Below are positions 1 through 13,700 of a stretch of 64,000 nt of DNA, piece after piece. The stretch covers positions 30,330,597-30,394,596 of the forward strand of contig NC_092799.1 in the NCBI RefSeq assembly GCF_918797505.1. The letters run 5' to 3'. The notes beneath the pieces were generated by a model. The model was not told the origin of the DNA. It ran no database searches and saw nothing but the letters and a program-made list of their open reading frames with translations. The first letter of the stretch is position 1, and each line of letters starts with the position of its first letter. Made by a program: the position numbers and the translations under genes. This stretch comes from Bemisia tabaci. Lineage: Eukaryota > Arthropoda > Insecta > Hemiptera > Aleyrodidae.

Positions 1-3000
1 AACTGCAGCATTTGCACAAAAGAAGTCCATCTGCAATGGTAACCTTATGTAGATACACTCCTTTTGAACTGCTGTGTTAAATTTACTTGCAGATGCTCTA
101 AAATTGTTACGGAGCAGAATAGGAAGAAAAAAAAATGTCACTTCAAAATTAACAAAATTCTCATCTTAGGAATGGACTTAAAAAATTTACATGATGTTGA
201 GAAAGTGGTATGAAAAGTTTTGACTACACATCTATTGATCTTTAAAAACACTAATTTACTCAACAAAACTAAATATCTCATGGAGGAAGCCAAAAATGTC
301 AGAGTGAAAGATAGCTACAGTTAATGACGAACGTTTGCTAACTCAAATTATTTTTAACGTGAGTCATTGGCTCTGATTCATTTTTGGTCATTATCTGTCT
401 AGTAAAAAATAATTGGTCATGTTTCCGGCAGTAATAGGATTATCTACGATTTCCAGCAGAGAAATCTCAAAATCAATACATCAGAGGGAAAAAACTTAAT
501 TTCTACAGGTTTTTAATTATCATGATTGCCTGCTTTTCAATTCCTTGTTTAAACTTACTATTTTGCAAAATTGCCTGTTTAAAATAAGTACACATTTTTT
601 TTTAAAAAAAATAAAAATGAAGTACGTAACAACTTTAATTTACTACCGGAGACTTCGACAAAATAGTAGCTGTGGCTTACTCTCACATTAGACATTTCAT
701 TTTTTTTCTTGTCAGATGCTTGTGTGATGGTTTTCTATTTTGAGGAGCAAAAATCGGAACTCTTAAGGAATTTTATCCAATTGATCATGCTAAACTCACC
801 TTCTGCTTTAAACAAGGTTGAATAAATGCTGCTCTTTACACTTCTCTCACTAAGCAGATAAAACAACCGTTTTACTTAGGTTAAAAATATGATACTTTCA
901 TAATAAACAAATCGTCACCTTACTATACGTCAAGTTGAGTAAGATTTTAATATGGATAATTATGACAGGATTATTATTCTTTTTAAATTCAATAGATTCT
1001 TAGCGACAGTGAAGTCAGGAGAAATCTGGTAGCTCAGATAGCTTGCCTCAATGATCCTCTTCTACAGAGGAGTAAAGTCCTTCTTTTGCTAATTCTGATA
1101 TGACAACAGGAATTGAAGAATTAAAAATTGTATTTTAAATTAGAAAAAGAAACAGATGAATGATCAGAACTAAAACTATTAACACTACATTTACACATTT
1201 TAAATACAAAATACAAACAACAATGTTTGAATGCTCTGATAGGGAAGGGAAAAATTAAAAACAAAAAAATAAGATTGCACAAACAAACTGAAGATATACA
1301 AGAGGGAAAAGAAGCAGAAAACAAAAGATGCAGAAAAACTAACTGAGTACGAGTGAATTATTCATGAAAGGTTTTTGTTCACGAAGAACTTCTCATAAAA
1401 AAATAAACTGATACATAACTTTGGTTAACTGTCATCGGAAGAGTGAAAAAATATGAATGAAGCAGAGCCCATTCGACAAAAATATTGAGAAAAAGACAAA
1501 AATGCGGTCAGTTTAATTCAACAACTGAGTTAATATACATGTTATGAACGGAGTAATGAGTAAGGCACTCACTAAGAGGCCTCTTCTTTAATGAACTATT
1601 TTCCGATTACTTTCAAATAAAAGTATGAGAGAAAATGGAACATTTTAAAGGCACTTTGAGGAGAGATATTTAGAAATTTGGACACTATAATGCATGGAAC
1701 AGAATTAGTTACAAATTAAGGTTTCAGAGTAAATGAAGAATGGGGAGATCAATAGTAGAAATACACAATAATGACATTGAAGGCAAAATTGTGTAATTCA
1801 TTTCATAATTTGAAAATAGAGAGGGAAAATTAGTTAGAACTCTTTTGAACTTGAAAATGATTGTGCATCACAGACCATCAGAGAAATTTCATTGAAGCTC
1901 TGTTGAAAAATCTTCCAAACAAATCTATTTAAAGTTACTTGCTGTGTGAAAATTATATTTTACGATTTGCCTCACGGTCAAATGTAAAGTGGGACTTCAT
2001 CCGTTGCGAGAATGAAATTTGTGAATTTAGTTTCACAATAAAAAATTTCTGTGAAATTCACTCTATATGAATTCAATTCAATGAAATTCAAAGTGACAGA
2101 GAACCTGGCAAAACTGTTGAGAGATAAAATTAGGCAAAGTTGTAAGAGAAAAAGAAAAGAAAATCACAATTCACACTCATACATTACTAACTGACTTGCA
2201 TCCACACAGCACATTCACACAAATCCATGAACAAATATAGAAGAAAAAATTCAATCTTTGTTAACACAATAATCTAGAAGGGGAAAATGAAAATAAACAG
2301 AGATAAAAATTTTCCAAAATAGATTAAACAAAAGAACAGAACTGAACAATTGTACAAGGTAAATAACCAAGAAACCTATTGTTTATTTATTTACAATAAT
2401 ACAGTATTAAGACTCTACTCTAAGCATGAACAGAAACAACCTTTAATTAACCAATATACTTTGAAGGTAGAAAACTAAACAAAGGGCACAAGTGTACACA
2501 AATAAGGTGCTTCTAAAGAGAGGTGACCCGTGAAAATACCTCCAGAGTGTTCTTAAAATAAATACATTTTGGTACCCTAAGACCCAATGAGATTAACTCG
2601 ACGAAATGTATGAATCATACAAAGTTAACAACCAGCTTTCACCATGGATTAGCTCTCGAGGATAAATATATGGAGGGCTTCTCAACCAATCAAGGCGGAT
2701 GTACAGAGTCTACGATATTTCAACAATCAGAGGGTGTTTAAGGTAATTAATCCTCCTAGTTATCTGAGGCCCTTTAATTGGGAGACTATTGTGAGGTATT
2801 GGCTTTGCACAATGTCTAAGTCTGCGAATGAGTCTTGTTGCACCCAAACACCCCAGAGGCATTTTGAGCCATATCCTTAAAATAAGGTTAATTCAAAGGG
2901 TAATAGCCCTCTTTGAACAACACAATAATTATAATAAAATAGCAATACATCCTTTAATATTTGAGCACCATAAAAATTGCAAGAAAAGAAGATTTAACTT

Positions 3001-5110
3001 TGTCCTTAAAAATGCATATCATGAAATAATGGGATGTTCAAAAAAGTGCCTCAACTAAATGGAGAACAGTAAACTTAAGGACACAACAAGAAGGAAAGAA
3101 TTATGAGCATTTTATTTGTCCCACTTAGTTTAACTTCTTTTGGGCATAACTTGATCAGTCAGCAAGGTAACAGTCAAAATGCAGATTTGCAACTTTTAGT
3201 ATACAGAAGGTTTTGTCAATCAGAAAAAAGGGTAAAACAGAAATAAGCTGTGCTTCCTTTGTTTGGAAGATCGAGCAGAACAAGAAAGTGGAAGCGTTTA
3301 TAAAAATGCCTTTGGTTCTATTATTTTTACTGACACCTTTGTAGTCTTGTAGCAATTATTAAATCGAGAAGTTGAAATTTACTGAGTAAATTCATGGACC
3401 AGTGAAAGTCAAATTTCATTGAATTTCATGAAGTAAAATGACCAAAAGATGCAGACGTAATCGTAGAAACAATCGATGAGGGCAAACATTACAAATTAAA
3501 GTAATGAACTCCAAGTCTCTAGCTGGATAACTTTGTAATTTCAAATCTATAATTTTCATTGCTCAAAAATATGAAAAAAAGGGAAAAAAGGAATGAAAAA
3601 AATGAGAGAGAAGAGGAAGAAAGAGAGGGGTGAGAGAAAGAAACAATAGCTATGCTACACTTCAACAAAATTATCAAGCGCATCGTGACTATAATAATAC
3701 AATAACAAATTGCTTGTAGCTCTTAAAATTATTTTTAGAATTACTGAAACAATCAACAATTTTCTTTGGATTACAGATTTTCTCAAATTGGATTGAACCA
3801 TACTGATTCAACTACCTTTGCTACTTATTTAAAAATAAAGTTTTGATTTAATATGTAGTCATTAAAGTGCGGAAGAAAAGGACTCAGTCAAAGGTGTGAT
3901 AGACCTTTCAGTTTAGGAATAAAGAAAGTGAGAACTTTACTTTTTCCCCAATGCTGATTATTTCATTATTTCTACTGCTGGTGGATTACATGGAAGTGAA
4001 TTCTAAAGAAAATAATTGTAAAATTTAAGAATGAAAGTGAAAAATAATACCAGAACTCAATTACCTTTTTCAAGCAATCTACATTCGTACTGATCAGAAT
4101 TTTCCACATTCAAAAATTGAAAAGTATGGTTATTGGTCAAATAGGTAAATCAAAATGGTCACTTTAAAAAGACAATATCAAAGTAAGAGCAGATAAATAC
4201 TTTTTCAACTTTGAATATATACAACATACACTCAATTTTACTTTTTGAATTTTAAGAAAAAAATAATTTTCTTTAACATAAAGATTTGAAAGGACTGTAC
4301 ATAAAATGAATCGAACATACCTTTTCAGAAAAGGATAACTAAGATATAATTTGATAACAGTTACTTACAATGCAACATGGATTTTAAATTTACAAGATGG
4401 ACCCCACAGTTCTAATTACCCAAAAGTCTGTACAATGGGTACTAAAACTGAGACTTCCCACTCAGTGACTATGCTTGGAAACAAAGAAAGACAAATTTTA
4501 GGGATAAACGTGACAGAGATATAAGAACTACAGAAAGGTGACTTTTAGTTGCTGAAATGCAAGAAAACAGCCTGAATTATAGATTAAACTTAGAGTTGAA
4601 AAATTACAGGGACAAAACTTAGATGTTCCAGTTTAAACTCATGTTCTCAAATCTTGTAGAGAAATTGTTTCCTGATTAAAATGCCTGAGAGAAGAATAGA
4701 CGACTCAGCAGCAATTGGTAGGTATGTAGTTCGTAAAAGGATACCGTCCTTATGAATTTTTAGATCAAAGTTTTAGATTTGCGCTAAACTCCAGGCTCAA
4801 AATGTTAGATTGAAATGCAATTCCTGCACTTTTAGGCACTAGTCATTACTTTTTCTTCACCTATTAATATGCTTCCATTAAAATGTTAATTGATTATTTC
4901 CGACTAAGTGAGAGAATTTGAAGAAATACCAAAATGTTAACATCATGGTAAATTCTTAGTTGAACATAGTCATTAAATCAACTTAAAAAAGGGATCAACA
5001 AGCTTTAAGACTGTTTCAATTGATCACTGATACTGTTTCAAAAAGATTTTTTAGTAAATCTTCAATTAAAGAGCACCAGTGGGACTCAACTAAAAACTGA
5101 GGAGCACACA
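1..5110. other. AT-rich sequence beyond the gene, nothing recognised
   Basis: No frame longer than about 76 codons, no homology I recognise, no inverted-repeat element and no RNA gene. Long A-runs and A-rich purine stretches are frequent (for example 3560-3650). It may be extended 3'UTR of the Ttk88-type transcript or intergenic DNA. Confidence 0.5.
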
Positions 5111-7446
5111 TTTATTTCAATCAGGATTTTGTCATTCCAGGACTGAGGACATACTAAAATTCAGGCTATTTAGAGACGCTTTTTGCAAACTACTCAGTAG
5201 TGCAATTAGGTTTCTTGCCACGACAAGAGTAGCATGCGATAATGATGAAAAAAGAAAAAAATTAGAAAACTTCATTGGAACTGAAAGAAACGCTAGCTTT
5301 TATCACTTAAGCGAATATTAAGGGAAAAATCAAAGACAGGAGGATACTTGTTCCTTATAAACAACTCAACTATACAATTTTGGTTCATATCACCGGAAAA
5401 ATATTGCTACCCACATCAATTATCTACTTTTAAAAAAGTGCAAACGAAATAAAAAATTTGAGAAACTTGTATCTGTTTGTGTTATTAATCTAATGCGGTA
5501 TAAAAATCAAGAAGACAAAATTAAAAGACATTCAGTCTATAACGCTAAAATTATTAAACTCTTATCCAGTTAAAAAAGAAAGTAACGTGGAAATGTACAA
5601 AGTAACAATTCAATCTCTGGCAAAAGCAAGAAATGAATTAAGGAGGGGGGGAAAGTATATCAAAATAAGAATAGAAACCTTTTGGGCAAGAGGGAAAGAT
5701 ACTTAGCACCAAATTGTCCAGCACGTAAAAATGTTAAAAACTTCTTTTTTACAATATTTCTTGGGATAAAAAAATGAAGATAATAATAAAAAAAAAAAAA
5801 AAAAAATAAAGAAAATAAAAAAGCTTGATTTCTTCAAGTGCAAAGTTTTAGTTATACCGTTACAGATTTCAGACTGCATTATTTCTGTATCTAACAAATG
5901 CCTCGTAAGTTTTTGAAAATAAATGGAGCCTCAAAATACAGGATTTTCTTTTTCTAGATAATATCATACACAGGTAGAAAAACTCTGTGCACAGAGGAGC
6001 ATGAACATCCATCTTGTGACAACACATGACTCATTGCATTAAGCCAAAGTTATGAGGCTCCAAAACATTGTGCAAGGCAAGAGGGTAAAATCAGATATTC
6101 ACCATAAAGGCTCCGAACTTTGTTGATAGATCTGTGAAGGAGATTCAAAGTCAAAATTTTGAAACAAAAACAACAAAAAATAAATCTGGTCAAACATGGT
6201 GAAATGAAAGAGTAAAGGAGAGAATAGGGATGTGAGATACAAGCAACAACCACATAGTGAAACTAAACTGTAGAGCAAAAAGAGAGGGGGGAAAAAAACC
6301 ATGCTTCATATAAAATATTAAAAATCAACAAAACGAAATTTCATTCCAAGAAACAGCTCAGAAACTGTAACATAAAAAATTAAGACTTCTCAACTGGAAA
6401 TAAATTTAAAATTTTGTGCATGAATAATATTTGATGTGCGATGTTTTAAAAAATAATCATCTCTGACAAAAAGACATTTAGTGAATAACGGCTAAAAGTA
6501 GGCTTCCTTGATACCCTTCAATACCTTGAATAATTATAAAAAATAAATGTGAGAAACTCATTTAAAACGGAAGACGCTACACGAATAAGGCAGAGAAGGC
6601 GTTTAAGGCACTGTACTGAATACAGAGGTAAGTTGAATGTGGTTGGCGGCAGAATGCCTTTGAACTAAGGCTAATAATTGCAGATAAAATTATCAAGTAC
6701 AAAACATCATTATTTGTAAAAACCATAACTAAAGACTGACATTCTCAGTATATTTTTGAACACGTGTCACAGTGGAAAAGGTACCAAACCAGGTTCCAAA
6801 CAGCTATAGAGATATTTGGGCAGAATTCAAAAAGCACAATGCACTAAGTTTATAACTGATTGTGAGTAACGATTGTTCACTTATTAACGACCAGGAAGTA
6901 AATTTTACTAAAAATCAGAAATTGTTTTACCATGCAGGATAAATAAAAAGGAATGATTTGAGGATCCATACTGCAATATTGCAAATTCTGTAAGCCATGT
7001 ATTCAAGGTGCAGTATTTTTTCGGTATGTTAACTGTATGTCTAAGGCACAAGGTTAATTTTTGGTAAAAAAAAAGTCTCCTGGAACCTTTAAAAGATCCA
7101 GTTATGTTAGCGGATTTTTTTCTCTTTCTATTCTTTCTTCTTTGAAAAATGTTTCATTGTTAGAAATGTATCAGTTTATGACTCGGTAAATACATGAGCT
7201 AGTGCTTGAGATTCTTCCTGGTTTACCATTCAAGTTTCTTCAGTGCTGCGATAGTTGATGACAGACTTTGAGAGGTTAAAATACAAGATTAGATGAGTAC
7301 AGAATCGATAATTTATGACAAACAGGGCTGGAAAAGGATGAAAAATTAAAATTTAGAGCCACTGAAAATAAATTATGATTCAAAAATAGACTGAGAGTGT
7401 GAGTTATTTTGACTATAAGGCGAGAAGCCTATCAACAACGCAACAA
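5111..7446 (-). other. probable 3'UTR of the Ttk88-type transcript
   Basis: AT-rich sequence after the distal stop, with no coding potential on either strand. The first canonical AAUAAA found by eye in the transcribed direction is the complement of 5111-5116; further ones are near 3110 and 2380-2395. The 3' end is inferred only from these signals. Confidence 0.35.
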
Positions 7447-8123
7447 TTAATGATGCGTTATTATTTCATCTGAAGGAAATTTCATTTCTTGTGTGAACTT
7501 AATATCAGACCCTGAGAGTGACGAGGGTGGAGGAGGCATGAAGAATGGTACATTTGGGAATAGGATATCCTTTGGTACATAACATTCATGAACGGTTTTC
7601 ATGTGGTTCTTCATCTTATCCGGCCTTGAGAATTGCTTGGAACAGACTGGACATGGAAACACTTTCCTATGACACCCTTCATGATAGAGAAACGCATGTC
7701 TTTGAAAACTATACTTATTCTTAAATGTTTTGAGGATATCCGACTTTGCACATTCTGTACATTTGTAAACACCATCCGCAACAGAGGCATATCGGAAAAG
7801 GTTCAACCCTCGGACGGACATTTCGGTAAGCTGCTCGGCTGGGTCGTTACTGCTGGCCGCCCTTCTTCGCACCCTCCGCCTAATGGGCGGCCGTGGCAGA
7901 GGGGGCTCGGAAAAACAATTCCCACTTTCTGATGTCAGTGCAAGAGCTTTTTCAGATGATTCACCACTCATATCGAGGCAGTTACTCGAGTCATTGTTAT
8001 TATCTTTGTCCAGTTCTCCATCTTCGCTTACATTTCCCATTAAAAAATGATGGTCATTGTGTACCTCGTTGCGTTTGAGAGCCATCAACTCCGATTTTGG
8101 AACTAAACGTAATTTTGGTAAAT
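7447..8123 (-). CDS. ttk: tramtrack alternative terminal exon, Ttk88-type zinc fingers
   Basis: Second alternative last exon, 677 nt, acceptor TTTTTTTTCCAG just above 8123, phase 1, stop at 7447. Joined to the shared exons it gives 550 residues, of which 326-550 are here. It has an acidic region, then an arginine-rich stretch PPIRRRVRRRAASS at about 404-417 that would serve as a nuclear signal. Two zinc fingers follow: C447, C450, H468, H473 and C483, C486, H499, H504. Finger 1 is unusual, with 17 residues between the second Cys and first His (YKCTECAKSD, then NKYSFQRHAFLYHE). Finger 2 reads FPCPVCSKQFSRPDKMKNHM. This pair matches my memory of Drosophila Ttk88, which binds different DNA sites from Ttk69. 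The exon lies about 20 kb from the last shared exon, so it depends on skipping the Ttk69-type terminal exon and its polyadenylation signals. Confidence 0.9.
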
Positions 8124-9191
8124 CTGGAAAAAAAAGAAGGAAAAAAATTAGAGTGATGAAAAATAGTACAAGTACTTACATCAAAACAATCATATTACGG
8201 AAAAATCATCTTGCCACTAGATCACTGTAGTATATAGTTGAATTTAAATTTATTTGTTTACGATGAATCTTAGCTTTATGTTGAAGGTATCGGCAATGTG
8301 AGATTCTATAGGAGAAGCAGGTGGGAAACAAAAAAATAATTTTCTTCGAAATTTTGGAGAAATCATCTCCTCCAACTGCAGATCAAAGTTAAAGCCTTAT
8401 TTAATAAATCATAAATTAACGACTGTCTGTTTCGTCATAGTTTTAATGGCAAAATGATTGAATTAAAGTGAAAAGTCATGTAATAACAGGCAGTACAAAT
8501 CAATACATAGAAAACATCAGGATAAATACATCTGAAAAGAGAATCATTCAGTGCATGTAAAGAGAATACCTAAATAAGGTGGACCAATAAAAGAAACTGA
8601 AAAAAATAATAAATATAAACATGATGACCTACTGTCTACATGCTATATACTCGGAGATGCATCAAAAGTAGATTTGAATTAGACAAATCCTAAAATTACA
8701 TGAAAGCACAACCTACAATGACATACAAAGAATCAAATGAGCCTACAATGTCGTAGAGACACACGAAAATTATCAACGCATCTAAAGAACGGGTAAATCA
8801 GAATCAGAGTGCAAAATATTGAGAGAACATTATAAACGTGAACATAAAACCAGAAGTACCATTGCCATTGCCTAATTTTCTTTTATGTTTTATTCTTTCA
8901 AGCCAAAAAAAAAAAACACCAACATTATAGCTTGAGACTTCATATGAATACCTATCTGAGGATTATTCTACATGTACCCATAGAAGTTCAAAGCAAAATG
9001 TTGCTAAATTTCTTTGAGAAAAATAAAACAAGGTGGAAAATAAAGCGATGTGTAATACAGTTGAACTGACTTAGGTTAAACCTGTCAAAATGAGGCTGAA
9101 AAACTAGTGAAGTTACAGAGTATAAAAGTTTTTCAGCAGCAAATAAAATACTGAGATAAATCTCAAGGTACAGTTTGCTGAAGAGAAATAT

Positions 9192-9245
9192 GCCCGATTT
9201 CAACCTGAGGCGAAAGAAGCCCGATTTCGATCTGAGGCATTTCTA
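9192..9245 (+). repeat. 27-bp double repeat
   Basis: GCCCGATTTCAACCTGAGGC at 9192 and GCCCGATTTCGATCTGAGGC at 9219; two units only. Confidence 0.75.
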
Positions 9246-9952
9246 AACGACAGTGGAGGATGGAAAAGTAGTTCTTCAAAATTAAAGAGTAAACCTAAGG
9301 GGTTGGGGGGGGAGAAGGAAGATAATTAAAAGAGGCCTAGACAGTTGGTACAGGATTTTTTAAAAAACAATAGAGGCTGCGGGGTGCTGTTGTATAGCTA
9401 CATAGAAGAATGGAGGTTCATCTGTAATGTACCTTCTTCAAGTAGAAAAAGATCAAGATTCTAATTGCACGAGGGAAACTATTTCCCTTCTGATTTGCAG
9501 AGATAAAGCATCGGTTTATGGGGCAATAAGCAAAGTGACAGATTATTTGAAGAAATCCATGCCCTTCACTGTTAGGTACCGCGAATATTTTTAAACAAAA
9601 AAGTACAGTGATTTCTTATCAAATGATCAACTAGTCAATGTCAAGAAATTATTAAGGCGCAAAACGTGTCATATTCCATTCCATTTTCCTTGTATATGAG
9701 TAAAAGTACTCAAGAGTAATCCTTTCTTATTCTAATTCTTTATGGGGAGAGAGAGAGAGAGACCCCCCCCCCCCCCAAAAAAAAAAAACCCATGATAACC
9801 TTTCACTAAGCCCAAGGAAAAAATGCTGACCTAAAGAAAAGACAGAAGAGATGTAAACTTACAATTTCATACCGAAAGTGAACCAATATGAACACGTACT
9901 TCGATTGGGGTGTTTTAAAGTCTATGTTTCTACTTAATTTGATTAGGGGCAG

Positions 9953-9978
9953 ATTGCTGTACATTTTTGTACAGCAAT
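9953..9978. repeat. perfect 11-bp hairpin
   Basis: ATTGCTGTACA, four T, TGTACAGCAAT. Lies in the intron upstream of the Ttk88-type exon. Confidence 0.85.
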
Positions 9979-11016
9979 TTTCGAGAATGTGCCAGAGAGG
10001 GTACAGAGAAGTTAAAATAAAATGTTAAGCAATGATGATGAAAAGACACCCTCCATTTGAAGAAAAAAAATTAGACAAGAAATCTGTGACATCCCAAATC
10101 GAGATACCTGATTTTGTGGTTTCACCATCAATAAAGTAATTCGGAAATGAATCATAGTTTTCCTTGCTTAACATTTTGAAAATGTTCATTTGAGAATAAT
10201 GTGGGCTCTAGAAATTGTTTGACTTGAAAATGAATAATCTTTTACCCGTGTTTTCCTGGGTGTAAATAAATTTTGATAGTTTTTAACTTGAGGATGAGCT
10301 ACTAGCAATGGATTGGAGAAAGATCCTCAAAGAAAAAAGAATTCTAAGCAACAGAACTATATCAATACACTAAAACTTGTACCTCCATACACAGGCAAAA
10401 TTACTCAAAATTCTCAAAGAGTTGTAAAAGATAATTTAAATTTTGTGAGGACGGGTCTTTGGAGAAAACTATCTGAACATAAAATAAGCAAAATTAATCC
10501 TAGCTTCGTGTTAAAAATGTAGCATTCCAACTACATAGACCATCAACTATACACCGATGAAAAAATTATTGAAAAAAATGGTGATGATTAGTGCTTCAAC
10601 AAAATTAAAAGAAAAAAAAGAAAATACATCAAAGTGGCTACCTGTGGAACAGGAAAATTTTGAGAGAACTTTACTTTATGAAATCTATAAAGCTTACCAA
10701 ATATAAACTTCTAACTTTACATTATTTTGATACTTCAATATTTCTCCTTTCTTAGGAGAACTACGAGCTACCACTGAGACTGCTAGTTCCTACCTCATGA
10801 CAGTGCAAGGAAATAAGAATTATTACTTGAGATACCAAAAATTACCAACATTTTCATGATCTTGAAACATAAAATGCATAAGTCACTTCAAAGGGGTTTC
10901 AATAAAAAAATTTAGGGCAAGAGCTCTATTGAAGCCAAAAAATTCATGGTGTTTTACTCATTGTCAAAATTACTGTAAAATAACTGAATCGATAAAGGGA
11001 GAAAAAGTGCCAAGAT

Positions 11017-11019
<3 letters not shown>

Positions 11020-11066
<47 letters not shown>
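11020..11066 (+). repeat. 47-bp poly-A
   Basis: Uninterrupted A-run. No retroposon body could be identified to its left. Confidence 0.9.
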
Positions 11067-11068
<2 letters not shown>

Positions 11069-13530
11069 AGGCGCAAGCACGAACAAAGGGCAGAAACCAC
11101 AGTAAATCATACTATTCAATTGACAATGAGAATGAAGATAAAAAAACGAGAAAAACTACAGAAGCAAGACAAGTACGACCAATAGATGGAACAAATTAAT
11201 AGTTAGTAGAAAGTTACCTTGAGTTGTCTGCACAGAGGGGCAAAAAGCTGAAGTATCGACAGTTCTCATGGAGCAATAAAAAATGAAAGAAACAGCAGCG
11301 AAAAAAATCCCTGGGATTTTCTCACAGAAAACACAAAAAGAGGAGCCAACCATACAGAAAGCGCAGTCCCTAAAAAGTTAGTCTTGTAAGTGTTACCGAA
11401 TTTAAAAATACGTGGGAATTCAGTACTACTTTTACCGTTTGATTTGAACTTTTCATGCGATAGGTGTCCATGAAACTACATAATACCCGAGACATATTGA
11501 TGAATTTGAGGATTTCTATGAATTCAAAATTTTTACAACAGGGGATAACAGGAATGTTAAATTTTGCAAATAAAATAAAACATTTAGAGAAGTTAAATTT
11601 TAAGTATTGAGTGCCAAAACTAAAACTAATGCGCTTCTAAATTTTGATTACTTTTGAAAGAGTTTGGGGATGTTAGAATGAGGCGCAATTTGAACAACTT
11701 GACCCACAAATAGTAAAAAGTAGGGTAGAATCAAAGTAATTCCATATTTAGTTGTTGAAAAAGAGTGTACTAATTGTCATTGATACACAGAAAATACTAT
11801 CAAGCTTTCTTCATTTAACCAAATTTTAGGGGAAAACCCATGTATTACCACAGTCTGAACAGATTCCATTTACTAACCATAATTCCCAAAAAACTATAAC
11901 CCTTACAAAATTTTCGTCGCTAAAAAGAGGATGAGGAAGAAGGGGAAGAAGAGAGAGAATAAAAAAGAGCAAAAAAAATTTGATTACGTGGAAAAGACCC
12001 CCGGATTTTTAGTCAGATTTTCAGTGAGCAAGTCTACTTTGTGAGAGGAGAGGTTTGTGTCTTGACAGAAAAGAATCGATAACTTTAAAAAATGGTACCT
12101 CTTAAGAAAACTTTCTTGTTTGGAGTCCAGAATGAAATTTAAGCAAAGTATGATGTCACTGTAATAACAGAGAGGACAGAAAGGTGCTTGAAGAGGGACA
12201 GTTCAGACTTAAAAAACCCTGGACCCCCTCTCATGGCGAAATGATACGGCTTCAGTGCCTATCTTAAGAGTTGGTAAATATAGGTGAGATATTGCTAAAA
12301 AAAATGTACTTTGATGAGTATAAGGCCCCCGTAAAATTTTAAGAAGAACACACTCTCTGTTAAGCTGACAGTACACAATTCAAAGACTCATTTTCTGTAA
12401 GAAAAACAGACATGCATAAGTAGTTTGACAATTACTGCGAAAAAAAATTGGCGCTGAAGTAATGGCAAACGCAGCGATGTTAGGTACGGACAACTGAGCA
12501 GGAAACGAGGCCCTCACCAACCGAAACCAAAAAAATTGCTGGACTGATTGCGAAAGCTGGCAGTTTGTGACAGGAAGCACCGTTGGAGTTCGAGAGAAAC
12601 AGCAAAATACCGATTTCCCTTACACGTGAATTTTGATGGGTAGTTTCTCAGTACATGAAACACCTTTTACCACAGAATTTCTTTTTAACAAAATAAAATT
12701 TTTTACAGTACTGTCAAGTCAAAAACTTCAAAATTAAGACAGAGGTGACAGAAACTGGCCTTGGGGTAATCAAGGAAATAGAATTGTTCAAGACTGATTG
12801 TGGTGGGTACAAAAAGCACAATAATAAAATTGAACCTTGATAATTAAAAAAATTACTACAACTGGATGCCGATATTGCTCGAAAAATCTGTGGAGGTTGT
12901 GTTGCTACGTTTCACCATAGTTGAAACATTATAAATACTTAATATATGAGTATTTAACCGTGTAGAAATAATTAAGGATTTTTTTTTAATGCCAGGCTTT
13001 GAAGTTACAAAGTTTGACAATTGATGGGAGAATATACTTAACTATTCGAAGATCCTTTAAGCTACAGAAATGGACAATTCAGAATAGAGTCTCTTTTAAA
13101 CGACGGAGGAGTTGGGAAAAAGTGTATTTGTCTTCTGAAAATACACCAAAAAGGGACAGAGAACAATTAGATGTTCCAGGCATGTCAGTCAAAATTCATG
13201 TTGATGGTGGATGGTATGAGATTCAACAGGCCTGCCCGGGAATCATATATTGATGTTGAGAATAACTTCATTAGCATTCACATGAGTTAATCATTGCTTG
13301 GTGGTAGCAAAGATAACGCCCATTGAAAAACAGTGAATGATGGCAACCACTATCATAAGCCAAAGTAGGGTTAAATCTTATTTCTGCCTTAGATCAGTGT
13401 CACATTTGCACTAGTTGAGATATTCATCAGTGGTCAAACCAAAGGGGAAGAACCCATGGTATGCACTGATGCCATGGATGACGCTGCCATCCATGTCTTC
13501 AAAGAGCAATATAGTGCTGTTTGCTCATCT

Positions 13531-13700
13531 CTTAGGGACCATTTACATAAAATATGTAATGCTAAATTTCGGATTTTTCGACCCTCCTCCCCCTCGAAAC
13601 GCTTTTCAGATGTAGATCCCTATCCTTTCCCATGTAATTACAGTATGAAGTAACGCTCTCCGCAAGCCCCCTATTACGTATTTTATGAACGGTCCCTAAG
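13531..13700. mobile_element. inverted-repeat miniature element, CTTAGGGACC ends
   Basis: 170 bp starting CTTAGGGACCATTTACATAA and ending in the near complement (TTTTATGAACGGTCCCTAAG). Arms about 28 bp. No coding content. It sits in the intron before the Ttk88-type exon. Confidence 0.75.

Noticed and set aside
7633..7932. 99-codon plus-strand frame
   Set aside because: Antisense of the Ttk88-type exon.
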